64,000 bases of DNA from Odobenus rosmarus divergens (GCF_000321225.1 NW_004451013.1:725890-789889), one strand, 5' to 3'; counted from the stretch's first letter, positions 35,492 to 47,695 are shown. The notes: generated from the letters alone by a model not told the origin. Program-made: numbers and translations.

Positions 35492-35613
35492 AGAAAAGGA
35501 AGAGAGGAAGAAGAGAAAAAAAGTAGGAAAAGAAGGGGAATGGAGGGTGGGAAGAAGGAGGAAGAAAAAGAAGAAGAAAACAAGGAAAGTAGGTGGGTAA
35601 GAGGGAAGGAGGA
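35492..35613. repeat. Polypurine tract
   Basis: About 120 bases that are almost entirely A and G, with only a handful of T or C. Irregular GAA/GGA composition rather than a clean microsatellite. Able in principle to form a triplex (H-DNA). Confidence 0.85.
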
Positions 35614-36261
35614 ATTTGACCGGATTGGCTCCAAAGTTCTATTATCCTGAGTGAGAAAGATAGTTTATCTTGAACTAAGATGATCATGTCAGTGTAGAGA
35701 TAGGAGGCGGACTTAGAAAACTCTGAGCCTGAGAACAGAGATGTATATTTTAGTTATGGAGCTTTAGGGAGTAGGGAGTCCCTGAAGGCTTAAGAAGTAG
35801 GTGATGGTATTAAACGAGTTGCTAATTACAGTCAAGAGAAACAAAGCGGAGAATGATTGCACTGGAAATTTATTAATACATCAAAACTGTATTAAGCTAT
35901 ATTCAAAGTACTTTCCTGGAAGCTTTAGAGGTTCTAAAAGGCATATAAGATATAGGCCCTAACTTAGACATTTACAGCTAGATAAAGAGATAAGGTTCTC
36001 TGCCTGCAAGATAAACATACAAGAAATCAAAAACATTTGCCAAGTATGTTGCAGACAACTTGCATCTGCTGTAAGGAGAGAAGATTTTACAGGGCATGAG
36101 GAGCTAGAGATGGAGTTTCAGGAAAGCTGAGAAGAGTAAGGTCTGCGGTGAGGTAAGAGCAGTTAATGAGGTAGAGATCACAAAAATTCATCCTACCTTC
36201 AAAATTCCCCGTGGGGTTGACGGAGACTCTACTGATGTTTCATAGAAATTCAGCTTCTCAA
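35614..36261. other. Spacer with possible decayed L2
   Basis: 'atataggccctaacttagac' and 'gcatgaggagctagagatgg' are weakly reminiscent of reversed L2. No gene. Confidence 0.4.
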
Positions 36262-36310
36262 CCTCTCTCTCTCATTCTCTCTCTCTCTCTCCGTCTCTCT
36301 CTGTGTCTCT
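36262..36310. repeat. (CT)n microsatellite
   Basis: Imperfect CT repeat of about 49 bases. Confidence 0.9.
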
Positions 36311-36316
36311 CAAAGA

Positions 36317-36676
36317 GAGCACCTGAAACAATAGACCTGAGTGAGAAGGGATAAACCTTAATAGGATCTTTCAGGGAAAGCTGAGTCACTTTGTTTACCT
36401 GAGAAACAATACTAGATTTTTATCACTAAAGACTTTTTTTGATCATAGGACTTAACTGTATGGGGTCTAGAAGGAGTTGGGTTTTCCAAATCCCTAAGGC
36501 TTTTGGTCTTTGGCCCTCCATTTTTATTCTTATCTCATTCTTAAATAGCTTGTTAAAACCAGGCAAGAGTGGCCAACACTCTGGCTCTTTCCAACACTTC
36601 TCCTAGACCTACTCACTTAACAGGTAAGGCATGCTTTCAAGTTATCATAGTAATTTTACCAGGTATTTTTACTGTA
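36317..36676. other. Unique spacer
   Basis: No gene or repeat recognised. Confidence 0.5.
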
Positions 36677-36756
36677 TTTTTTTTTTTTTTTTTTTTTTAG
36701 TCTCAGCTCTCCGTTTTAGCGCCACCTGCTGCCATTTTTTTTTTTTTTTTTTTTTT
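36677..36756. repeat. Twin 22-nt poly-T runs
   Basis: Exactly 22 T at 36677-36698 and 22 T at 36735-36756, separated by 36 mixed bases containing a CTCF-like site. Neither run is attached to a recognisable SINE or L1. Confidence 0.85.
36718..36732 (-). promoter_or_regulatory. CTCF-like site, minus orientation
   Basis: The minus strand reads GCAGCAGGTGGCGCT, differing from the core consensus CCASYAGRKGGCRSY only at the first base. Not inside a recognisable repeat. Prediction by motif only. Confidence 0.45.
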
Positions 36757-36829
36757 GCTCTGGCAGCTCTAGCTTCCAGTAACACGTTCTAGAATACATT
36801 TGGCCACACTGGGAATAGCTCCATTCCAA

Positions 36830-36844
36830 CCACCAGGGGGAATC
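36830..36844 (+). promoter_or_regulatory. CTCF-like site, plus orientation
   Basis: CCACCAGGGGGAATC matches the first eleven positions of the CTCF core and misses the following C. It lies about 100 bases from the minus-strand site and points away from it. Confidence 0.35.
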
Positions 36845-36850
36845 GTACGT

Positions 36851-39800
36851 ACGTGGTATGTGGGGGTCATTGTAAATATACCGCATATCCTTTCTACTAC
36901 ATTCTGAGGGTTAGGACTGTCAAGTAGTCATTCCTCACTCTGGGGAGGTTCAGAAGTGAAATCCAGCTGTGTGCCCAGGAGGAAGGGGAAATCCATTTAA
37001 TGGTCCAGATAGCAGTATCTGGCACAAAAGCAGCAATTCTGTGATAGATTGGACAGTACCCGCCACCGATGAAGGGTTGGCATGTAAGTGTTTGTCTCAC
37101 GTGTCTTCCATCTTTGTCTTCATAGACGCAATGAAAGACACTTGTTAACCAATATTTTTATAGATGTGTAAATGGTTCTTCTGTTTTAATTATACAGACT
37201 AGTTTCTGAGCAGTCTAGTTTTCATTTTTTTCTTAATAACCCTCCTTAATAACCCTTTCCAAATAAATTTTGTCTCAACATGACAGTTTAAAATTTAAAA
37301 TAGGCATGAAGGCATCTTTTATAAAAAAAAAAAAAAAGCCCAGTTTTAGAATATCCCTCACTTTAAAATTCTGCTGTCTGTTCTCTAATTCCACAGTACC
37401 CAAATATTTAGAAGCAATATAATCTTCAGTTTATTTCAAATTTCTGAGCTTTCCCTAGGGCACCTGTCTCTCTATAGGGCATGAATAACCAGGAACTTTG
37501 GTCTGATGCTGTCCACTTGGTTAAAGTTCACAGAGGGGAGAAATTGCCCACGCAGAATCTGCAGTTCCAATACTTGTCGCTGAACATAAAAGAACTCAGG
37601 CCTCCAGGGTTAATGGTAACATTAGAATCACTTGAGGCTCAGGTAAGAAAATTGTAATTAAAAAGGAAATAGAGTTTGAGATATAGCTGAACTTTATTAT
37701 ATAAAAGTACAGTGTAGCATTTCCTTCTTAACCTTGGAGCCGAGTCTCTGAAGGTGCTGCAGTTTTTGATGCCTAAAAAATACCTTGATGAGGAAAAGGG
37801 AGAAGGAGGGGGAGTTTAGTTACCACTGGCAGAGTTCTGCCCTGAATTCTATCGAATAATTAAAGCCTGCTTGCCGCCTATTTTAAGTTTCCCTACTTTT
37901 GTTTCACCTTAGCTTGATTTTGCTCGCCTCAGTGCCTGGGCAAGGGGCGGCCGGCCTCCGTCCCTTGGTGGCTGAGCCATCATCCGTCCCCAACCCTACT
38001 GAATTCTTCCCAATCCCCTCATTTAGGAGTTGAGCCAAGTAGGCAGAGTGTCTTTAGTTTGGGTTTTCGTTCTGTTTTATTGTGGTCACTAAAATTGCAT
38101 GGCCTAGGAGCCGTGTTTTCTTATCCCTTCCCTGTGACAGACGGAAGTAAACCTACCACCGTCTGATAAAGGTCAGCTTGGAAACACAGCTGCCTGCCGG
38201 ACTCCCAGAGTAGGCCACAGTGCACCCTAAACCTTTCCTGACAACTAATACAATTTAAAATCCAATTAAAACCCTTCGCCTCCTCTTTAGATCCTGAAGG
38301 GCTTAGGGACCCAGCCTCCTCAGAAACAGCCCACTGAAGTCATCTTCCCCTTCCTCTTTCCATCACTACTTGCTCTCAGCAGTTGTTTACTTCTAGGATT
38401 AAATTGAAAAGACCTCAACGAAGTCATTCTGGAAACAAAAACCCGAGAGCACAGACCTCTCACTTCCCGTTTATCCACCTGGGTCTTGCTGTAATAATTC
38501 ACAACGTGGCATGCAAAACTCCCTCTCTCAACAGGCTCACTGGCTTGGAATCCAAAGTCTGCTACTGCCTGGTTTTTCCCCACTTGTATTCACATGGTTT
38601 AAATGGAGTAGCGCCCGGGAGAAGTTGATTTCCCTCTGTTGCGTTATACTTCCATGTTTCTCTGATCTCCTAGCTACGCTGAGTGCCTAGCAATAGGACA
38701 ATTTTAATAAACACTGTCTAGCACGTGTGCAGTAGGGAAAGATAGGGACCTTCGAACGCATCTGCTGATTAGTCCCTTTGACAAGAGGACATTTGGTGTC
38801 TCGCACCTGCTGCAGGTGCTAAGGTCCTCAGTAGTGACATGCCCTCACCTGAGAACTCTCTTGCAGCAATGCTTTGCATTTCTCTTTGTTGAACTTCTGT
38901 CCCTCTTGATACCTCAGCTATGCCAAGTATTCAGTGGGCCGGAACCACTCGTTCTTTGTGTTTGTGCACATGGTGTTAAGGGATTAAAAGACAGGGAGGA
39001 ATATTTACCCTTTAGGAAGTAAAGTCTTGGAAGGGTACACTGCTCCGGAACAGCCCGTGACTGCTAATGGTGGTGAGGGGGATCCTTTCACTCCGATGGT
39101 CTGGGAGCTGGAGAATCACAAATGTGGCTCAAACCCTTCACTCAGTATCTATTACGGCATCTGTCCTCTCCATGCTATTGTTTGGTGGCTAATGTACAGA
39201 GCAATCCCTCTGCAGAAAATTTACATGTACAGAAATTTTGCAAGCACTGAGAGGAGTTTCAAGTCCTCTCAGAGAGTCCACAGGGTTCAGTGAAAATAGA
39301 ATCTAATCAACCTGTAAAAATTGAAATCCCACATCTATTGCACGACTTGATTTGATTTGAGGTATCTTCTTTTTGATCCCCGAGCAATAAAATGAGTTGA
39401 CTGTCTCTCCAGGAACTTTATGTGTGTCTGCTTTTTCTCAGCCTCTCTTCTTCATTCTTTGCCTTCTTCTTTCAGGCTTTGATTTCTAAAAGCTTCCTAG
39501 CTGCTCTTTGGTCCAGGGATAATTCGTCCTTACTCTGGTGGTCGTGGCTTTTCTGCTGACTAAAAACAAAAGAAGACCAGTCCTCATTGCTCCCCTCCTA
39601 TTTATGATGGGTACTTCTTGGCCTAACCTTTTTTTGTGTGTGTGTTCTTTGCCCAAGTCACATAGTTTCCCTCAATTCCCAGGGTCTTATGAGAACTTTG
39701 TGGAGAACCATTTCTTAATCAATCAAATTTGAATCAGAGCAATTTCAGAATTCCTTGCGGTGTTTGGGCAAGAATCCCCTGTGCTCACAACACTCCAGGC

Positions 39801-40770
39801 CGGAGGGAAGTTTATGTTTAAGTAAATCTTCCATTAAGTGTTTCAGGATAGGGTTGCCTATAACAGGGAGAATCAACAGCAGATTAAGTCAAATAATCAA
39901 AGCCACATAGATTTAATTTTGAGGAGAGTGTTTTGAAGAAGAGAGCTACTCTATATGGTAAGAGTCAAAGAAGGCACCTACAATGGAACAGAGGGTCATT
40001 TTTTTTTATTTGGATGGGGAAGTAAGTATTAAAAATGCTTTGGGAGGGGAGATAAAGTTTTTTTTCCTAGAATTTTACTTCAGTTTTTATGCAAAAAACC
40101 AGTGCTTGCACACATTATGTTAACCTGACTTTGCAATACTTTGTAAAACCTGTTGATTCACAATAGTTATGTTAGCTTCTGCTTCATGAGACATGTTTTC
40201 CCCAATACCTTGTCCTACTTCAACACCCAAAGCATATATTTAATTTAGTATATTATACCGTGTTCCTTTATGGATTAATACAAACAGTCCTTTATTCAGA
40301 GAAATGCTAAGGCTGTCCATAATGCACTAGCTCATTGTAGGGATAAAAAGAATTATTTTCCAGTCAGGAATATATGAATATAACAGAGAACTCATCAGAA
40401 TTTTACTATGAAGTCCAAATTCCCTTAACTATTCTAAAACCGTTGTATGGGAATATTAGGGAACATGGTTTAGTGTCACTTTGCAGAGCCAGTACCCAAA
40501 GCAAGGGTGCCTTCTAGCCAAGTGCGAGTAGTGGGTTCAGCTGCGTATGAGGAGAGCCTCTGTGAACTGGTACTGCTTCTCCTTTGGCTACTCCTACAGT
40601 CATCTCCTTCTGCCGCCTGATCACTCCCTCAGTGCTCTGTGTTGCTCACCCGCTGAGCACTCGCCAAGATCCCAACCTGGGATAGGAAAGCTGGAGTTCA
40701 TCTTGATCCACCCATTCAACGACAGAGGAGAGATAGGTGTGGGGTGCTTTGCCCAACTCTGGAAGCATTT
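36851..40770. other. Longest repeat-free block
   Basis: In 3.9 kb I recognise no SINE, LINE, LTR or DNA transposon, only short homopolymers (an A run at 37322-37336). Base composition is more balanced between 37900 and 38650 than in neighbouring DNA. Several overlapping short open frames on both strands (for example 38320-38628) have no recognisable domain. Could be conserved regulatory DNA. Confidence 0.5.
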
Positions 40771-40976
40771 CTTTTTTTTTTCTTTTTTTTAAGATTTTAT
40801 TTATTTATTTGAGACACAGCAAGAGAGGGAACACAAGCGGGGTGGGGGGGCAGTGGGAGAGGGAGAAGCAGGCTTCCTGATGAGCAGGGAGCCCGATGCG
40901 GGGCGGGATCCCAAGACTCTGGGATCATGAGCTGAGCCAAAGGCAGATGCTTAACCGACTGAGCCACCCAGGCGCC
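40771..40976 (-). mobile_element. Can-SINE, minus strand
   Basis: T-rich tail complement and AAGATTTTATTTATTTATTT, body GAGCCCGATGCGGGGCGGGAT, head GAGCCACCCAGGCGCC ending at about 40976. No clear duplication. Joined directly to a forward SINE tail. Confidence 0.93.
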
Positions 40977-41038
40977 TTTCTCTTTCTCACATAAATAAGT
41001 AAAATCTTTTAATAAAAAAATAAAAATAAATAAAATCT
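40977..41038 (+). mobile_element. Orphan forward Can-SINE tail
   Basis: 'ctctttctcacataaataag' then TAAAATCTTTTAATAAAAAA matches the CT-rich region and A tail of a plus-strand Can-SINE, but no forward head exists. It abuts the 5' head of the preceding reversed SINE, giving two tails pointing outward. Confidence 0.75.
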
Positions 41039-42194
41039 AAGATTACTTGTTTGGGCATTTTTCATTTTTTTTTTCCTGGTTCTATGCTCATATACCCTAG
41101 CATACTTCATCTCTCCTATAACATGAGGAGAGATAATAAGAGGCAATTTCCACATTGCTTATCTCTGCTTTAATTACAACATATTGCATGGGAGATATTA
41201 TTTTCAAATGATTTCCTTTTTTCTCAGTCCTGACTGTTTCTCATCCCACAGCAAATATTTGCTTAAATGGTGTAAGCCATCTGTAGTTTATAAAACACCT
41301 TTAAGCTATTGTTTTAAAGTTTCATACCTTTTAATGTTTTCCTATTTATTTCCTGCTGATATCAACATATACCCTGCCAAAACCAACCTTTGGTGGATAC
41401 TAACATATTCATATTGAACGTTTGATCCAGAAAGTTTGCAGATAATAAGCAGAGTGAACATCTGTGAGGGCTAGATAATTTCAATATTTATGGAGAGTTC
41501 ACTTCTGTGTTGTAATCCTTATCATGAGTTCAGTTATTCAAGACACTGGACAGTGTGAGTCTTTGCAGTGGATTGCATCATGGGAGAAGTTTGAGGATCG
41601 AGGACTACACTGTTTCTTAATTGGGATTTCAACTGTGTAAGAGAATATTACTTGTAAGAGCACCATGCAAGGTATCTATGGGAAGGAGTTGATCTCATAC
41701 ATTTTAAAATTGTCACATGCCAAATGCATTACGGAAAAATGTTTCTACTTTAGACAGAAATGGCCAAAAATAAAGCAAATTTATTTCTAGTAGTAAGGCA
41801 ATTAATGTTCTTTTACTATGAACAAGATGTCTTGGTGCTTGGCTAACCCTGTGGAAAAAAGAAAAACAAATGATAACTGTGGAATAAGAACAATATCTCA
41901 TTAGCGTATTCCACTCTTTGTAAAGTATTAGCGCCTGGAAACAATTAGTCACAGGTTCAAGATTCATACCAATGCAGTTTATGGCCAGGAAACTGGTCCA
42001 AGGTCTTGCCTTTTTTTTTTTTTAAAGAAAGAATTTTAATACATTCCCTACCCTCTCTGAGGCAGTTCCCCATAAAATCAGATAAGGTGAACTGGCTGCC
42101 ACAGTAAGATGATAAAACGATACATGTTGTTCTGATCTGGTAAATAAATTAGCAATAAAATTTAGATTCAGAGATCTGAAAAGTAGTTTTAGAA
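41039..42194. other. Unique AT-rich spacer
   Basis: No gene or repeat recognised; T runs only. Confidence 0.5.
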
Positions 42195-42276
42195 ACAACA
42201 ACAACAACAACAACAACAAACTAAGCCCTGAATAAATCAAAAACAAAATGAAACAACAACAACAACAACAACAACA
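42195..42276. repeat. Paired (CAA)n microsatellites
   Basis: (CAA)n at about 42195-42220 and again at 42252-42276, 31 bases apart, with A-rich sequence after. Confidence 0.9.
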
Positions 42277-42280
42277 AAAA

Positions 42281-43363
42281 CCCCCAAAAATAAAAAAACA
42301 AAAACCCTCACCAGCTGATGCAGTCTAGTTTGCAGCAGATTTAGGATTAAAATCGAGCTGCCATATAGAACCAGAGAAGTACAAATCTAGAAAGCAATCT
42401 TGAAAAAATGGCCCAAATGGGTAGAAATATTAACCTGCAGTGACACTTCCTGCTTATGAGCTACTGCTAAAGGATCTCCATTTCTCTCAAGCACATTATT
42501 AGTGTTGAGAGAGCCGCTATCCCCAAGTTGTTTAAATTGGTAGGCAAAATCATGCTGTGCCCGAGAACACTATTTGTAGGAAGAGGAGCTTCAAGCTTTT
42601 TATTCTCTTATTCTCTTCTACTCTCTTTTTCTGCCTTACAATTTCCATTTGGATTTTGAAATGAATACTGAAGATAATTTATCTTAGAGCAGAAGAAGCA
42701 CCCTTCTCTTATCTAGAAGCAGCTGAAAAATAATTGAAGAAGGGATCAGAAGATTGGCAGAGCACCATTATTTTGTTTTGTGTTGTTTTAAGCTACCTGC
42801 ATGTATAAATTTGATCAATTATAAAAAAACCAGAATGAGGCTACCAATTTCCACTGCGAATTTCACTTTGTGCCCCACAGAAAAAAATATAGCTTAACTC
42901 TTGTTGAATTTGGAGGTAATGATCTTGCTGAAAGTATTAATGAAACATAGATCCCTCAAAATTCCTCAGCACAGGAGTGTTGTGTGGTCCAAAAAATTCT
43001 GCCGAACGATACATCTGATAAGCAAATAAGTATCTCACCTCATGGGACCGTATGGTTTCCTCAACACCAAGATGAAAAATAATTCAAGAGCTTATTACCA
43101 AGCACGGGCTTGATATAAATAAGAGGTGCGAAGAATAGATCTGTAGAATAAAGAAATCATTTGGACGAACAAAAATCAGTATGTTACAAACTGTAATGTG
43201 ATCAAGTAGTCCAAGGGCCACCTGTGGATCTAAGAAGCAGGGACCTATATCTCCTCATTGCCAACAGCCACCGAATGCCCGACCCACGCTTGCTATCTAG
43301 TAAACTATTGTTGAAGTAATTAATTGATTAGCTAATCTGTTATTCACTAGAAAGGAGGCTGTT
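42281..43363. other. Unique spacer
   Basis: No gene or repeat recognised. Confidence 0.5.
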
Positions 43364-43530
43364 GGGGCGCCTGGGTGGCTCAGTGTGTTAAGTGTCTGCC
43401 TTTGTCATGATCCCAGGGTCCTGGGATGGAGCCCTGCATCAGGCTCCCTGCTCAGTGGAGAACCCGCTTCTGCCCCTTCCCCTCCCCCTACCAATCCTGC
43501 TCCCGTGCTCTGTCTCTCTCTCGCTCACTG
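43364..43530 (+). mobile_element. Can-SINE, plus strand, tail-less
   Basis: Intact head GGGGCGCCTGGGTGGCTCAG, body ATGATCCCAGGGTCCTGGGA, CT-rich region to CTCTCTCTCGCTC, but no AAATAAATAAAATC segment and no A tail. A few bases are deleted after CTGCCTTTG. Overlapping short open frames here are by-products of the SINE. Confidence 0.92.
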
Positions 43531-44823
43531 CTTTCTGTCTATTCAGAACAACACAAGACAGGCTATTATTTCAATGTAATGGAAGTCTGCAAAGGTAAAA
43601 TGCTAAATGTAACTGGGCTATCTGCGGACTTGCACTTTATGCTTCTCTTGAACAAAATGCCAGCATCCCTCAAGACTTGCCGATAGACTTTATCCATAGG
43701 GTCACTTATGCAAACCTCTGTTCACCTGGGCCATTAAGAGACGAAAGAGTTTATATAAAAATTTTCAGGAGTAGTGGGATTATTTCCCTTCTACTTTGAG
43801 TCTTTGCAATTCTAACTCTAGATGTTTGAAAAATGCATTCTTCATTTCTATCTTCATTTAACCTTAATCCGGGGAGTGTAATTCAGACTTCCTTAGTGAC
43901 ACATTATGGGGATACATATTATTGTATCAGAACAGTGATAATAGGCTTGGGGGCAGATGGCATAAACTTGTCACTATCCATCATCCAGCTATTTCTTTCC
44001 AGGCCTTACCTCCTCACCACACGGCTGTATTATTCTGGTTAGTGTGTCTTCACGGCCCCATGGCCCCAGGACGTAAGGCTTTCTGAGGTATAGGTAAATA
44101 TTGACATACAGGTAAACAGACACATACTCAAGCATTATGAATGCAAACAGTTATCAAATGTTACAGTTTGGAGAGGGACCTGACTATATTGTTCCCTACT
44201 TCTCTTGTTCTTTATGGAGATATTCCAGTTCCGTTCCTTCTTTGTATTTTCTTTATATTTGTAAAAATTAATTAAATTCCATAAACTTCTGATGAATGCC
44301 TTCTATGGGTCAAGTACTAGAGTAAACTTTGAGGCTGGATAATGGACGTTTCTGGCCATGGCAAATTTACGATCTATTATACTTTAAAAAATATCAAATT
44401 AACAGTTGTGCTTTTTGCTTCCCTCACACTGAGGCCAACTGTCAGTTGCTGCTTATCAGCACATTTGCACTACCATTATCCAGCTCTGAGGAAAGTGAAA
44501 TACCCCTCGTAGCCATATCTCTATCAAAACTGAGAAAATAGCATGCAGTGCACAAGAAAGATGAGAGAGGATGTTTATTTGTGGAGGAAAGAATATTCTT
44601 ATGGATCTAATTTACAAACAAGAGTTTCAGGATCATGACTTAAATCACCTTAACTTCCACCTTCACTGAGGTTATTTATCTGCCCCATAGGCATTTGGGT
44701 TTGTGATTATATATCTATTGTTTACTGGCTACTTCTAACTTCTGCCGATGATCCTGCCACAGACGGTTTATATTTTTTTTTTTTTTCTTTCTTTACTTTT
44801 GGTCTACTTTTTTCTTTCCGGTC
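43531..44823. other. Unique spacer
   Basis: No gene. T-rich tracts from 44770 lead into the next SINE; 44270-44340 may be a MIR/L2 scrap. Confidence 0.5.
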
Positions 44824-45041
44824 TCCTCTGTTTTTTTTTTTTTCTTAGATTTTTTTTTTTTTTGACAGAGAGAGAGAGCGGAAGCAGGGGGAGCGGCCAG
44901 CAGAGGGAGAGGGAGAAGGAGGCTCCCTGCTGAGCAGGGAGCCCGATGCGGGGCTCGATCTTAGGACCCCAGGATCATGACCCGAGCTGAAGGCAGACGC
45001 TTAACCAACTGAGCCACCCACGCGCTCCTCCTCGGTTTTTT
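44824..45041 (-). mobile_element. Can-SINE, minus strand, 13-bp TSD
   Basis: T-rich tail, GACAGAGAGAGAGAGCGGAA, GAGCCCGATGCGGGGCTCGAT, head GAGCCACCCACGCGC. TCCTCTGTTTTTT (44824-44836) and TCCTCGGTTTTTT (45029-45041) form a duplication with one mismatch. Contains a CTCF-like core. Confidence 0.93.
44897..44908 (+). promoter_or_regulatory. CTCF-like core inside Can-SINE
   Basis: CCAGCAGAGGGA matches eleven of twelve positions of CCASYAGRKGGC. It lies in the GA-rich part of the reversed SINE. Confidence 0.35.
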
Positions 45042-47559
45042 CCTTTGAACTACCTTGGTTTTCTTTTAAAAGGGTTGCATTTTCAAAGATGCCATTAAAC
45101 AATAAGTATTTTTTTTCTTGGCGGACAAATTAATAATAGCATCTTTACTATAATCCCTTTGATTCTATAATTGTCATTTGTTTACAACACATTTGAAAGT
45201 AGTGATTGGGTTGTGAGGCTAAATACTATAAAAAAACAATCCTTTTGTCTTGTTCATTGGTTTGAGCTCTTCAATTCTAGGAAAGATCATATCATGAAGT
45301 GAGACAGACACATTTTATATTCCACCCAATTAAATAGTCATAGGTATAACTATTCTGTATATGAAGGTGAATATTTTTGTTAATGAAATAGCTTACAGTT
45401 TTAGTTTATATCTATCATTTTTGTCCCAGCGTGTTTCAGTTTCTTCTAGATCTCCATATTATAAAGATCTCAAGACTGCTGTTGTCCTGAGTCTTTATAG
45501 ATGCGATCTGACACAGACACACGGGAGAGACTAGAAAGGACTGCTTATAGACATATTCAGAATATCTAATCAGTTGACAAGGAAACATACACTTAGCTTT
45601 AAAGGGAAGCAGCAACACAACAGCACACTTTGGAGGACAAAGCCCTCATGACATTTTCCGTCCTCGGCTGAATGCAAACTAGCACACCCACACCTACGCC
45701 AAAATAGCTGTCTATAAAATGCCATCTGTGAAGCTGGATGTTTTGAGGGTGGGGGAGGTGGAGAGAAATAATGCAAGGTAAACCAACATGGGGCAGACAT
45801 CAGCAAAAGTGGAGGCATTCAGAAACGCAAGCCTTATCCGCAAGTCCTGTGGTATAAATGGCAATGATGTTAACAATTACCCAAAGAAAACATAAATAAA
45901 TCTTCCTATAGACACAGAACAAAAATGTGTTCAAGCAAATGTACTTCTGTAGTGTCTGGGAAAGCAAAGCTGTTTAGTATTGTTGCAACTATCACAAGCA
46001 CAATTTTCCTGGGAGTGAGAAGGTTGTTTTTGTTTTCTTAGGTTACTGTGAAGTAAGTGCACATTAGTGAGTAAAGGCAGTCCCTTTAGGTAAACACCAA
46101 TCTCATCTTGTGTGTGTAAACACAGATTTAGGCATTTTAAAAAGTTCATTTATTATCTGGTTAAATAGGGAGTTTGTTGTTTCTTTTAGAACAGGGTGAA
46201 GAGAAGTACGCATTCAGGGTATGAATCAGGAGTATCAGGAAGTTTGGGATAAATAGAATGGGTAGTATGAAAATGCTCCATTTGTAGGATCTATGTAGCA
46301 TAAGCTTCTGAAAAATAGCCCAGTTCTGAATTGGACTAGAAGTGTCATGGTTCTCTTTACTCTCATAAAACAAAAAAACAAAAACAAAAACAAAAAAACA
46401 CACAACAACAAAAACAACAATAACAAAAAAAAAAAACCCTGTTAAATTTGAACTCTGGCTTCAAGATTTTTATTTCTTACACATAAAAAAAAGAAAAGAG
46501 CAACAATGATATTGCATTAACAGTGGGGCTCAACCCTGGAAGAGGTGCATACTTAGGAGCAATTCATCTAACTTACATTTGTATTTAAAAGTAATGAGTA
46601 CAGAAGTTCATTACAATTATCCTGAATCAAAAGGTCATGACCTGCGATACTAGGGCTTCATCCTGTGGGAATAAGATCAGAAGAAGACAAAGGCAGGGAA
46701 GGCTCTTTATGCCAGAATATGCTATATGAACCCGAAAGGAAAAAATGAAGAAAGAAAGGGGAATTGTGAGTGGTTTTTTTCATGTTTAAAAAATGTTTTA
46801 AAAGATTTTAGCAATGAAACCAAGGGTGTAAAAGAATTGAAATATGGTGCTAAAGTCATGGAAGACAAACTTTAGATGAAAGGAATCTAGAGTTGAAAAT
46901 AAAAATAAAATTCTCACTTTCTGTCCTTGGCACGCCTTTGAAATTCAGAGCACTCTTCTGGTAGACAAGAATATTAACAATTGGAATGCAAACTGAGTTG
47001 GTATAATAAGAAATATCAAAACTCTCATTTTAGTAATCAGAGTCTGAGTCACAGAGGACAGCCCTGCTTGAAGCCCATTAACACATCATAATAACAACCA
47101 CCTGATGTAATGAAAACAAATGAATTCCAAAGAAATAGAAAATGTAAGATTGGGTCATTATCACACCAGCTAATGAGGAACAGACTTTACCTGATGTCTT
47201 GGGTTCCAAGGAGATTTTTCAGTCCACTGAGGGCATTTTACACCAGGAAATATTTCATTCTGTTTTGGAATTTCTCCTTGGAACATGTTACAGAACAATT
47301 TTCTTGCCTACAGCCTTCTTGTTTTAGTTTAGCTAAGCTGAAATCCCTGTCTGTTGCTCATTGCTTTATTTGGAATTTTACAGAAAACGAGGAGGTGAGG
47401 GAGCTAGAAGGGAAAAGGGAAGAGATTGAAATGTTAGTGTTCTAACTCACAATGCCCTGGTGATCCAGACGAAGCCAACGCTGCAAGGGTCCTTTTGGTT
47501 TTTATTTGTCACATTCCAGTGCTTTATTTGCAGCTTAGGCATTGCTTCTGACAGCCCTT
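45042..47559. other. Mostly unique sequence with A-rich simple repeat
   Basis: 46369-46437 is an A-rich AAC/AAAC repeat ending in a 12-A run. A 111-codon plus open frame at 47110-47445 lacks recognisable motifs and is probably chance. Confidence 0.5.
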
Positions 47560-47695
47560 CCTGGTACAGTGAAAGGGATGAGCACCAGCTTTGGAATTTA
47601 TGTGACTTTGGGTAACACAGGATTCTAATCCATAATATGTGGTGAATAGTAATAATTCATGCATTAATTCCCTACTTGTTATGAGGATGAAATTG
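47560..47695 (+). repeat. Possible MIR
   Basis: 'gagcaccagctttggaattt', 'acacaggattctaatcc' and 'ttatgaggatgaaattgtg' loosely follow MIR with internal rearrangement. Confidence 0.35.

Noticed and set aside
43385..43686. Three overlapping open frames, plus strand
   Set aside because: All translate the Can-SINE at 43364-43530 in different phases.
47110..47445. 111-codon open frame, plus strand
   Set aside because: No recognisable domain, no splice or promoter context, composition typical of chance frames in AT-rich DNA.
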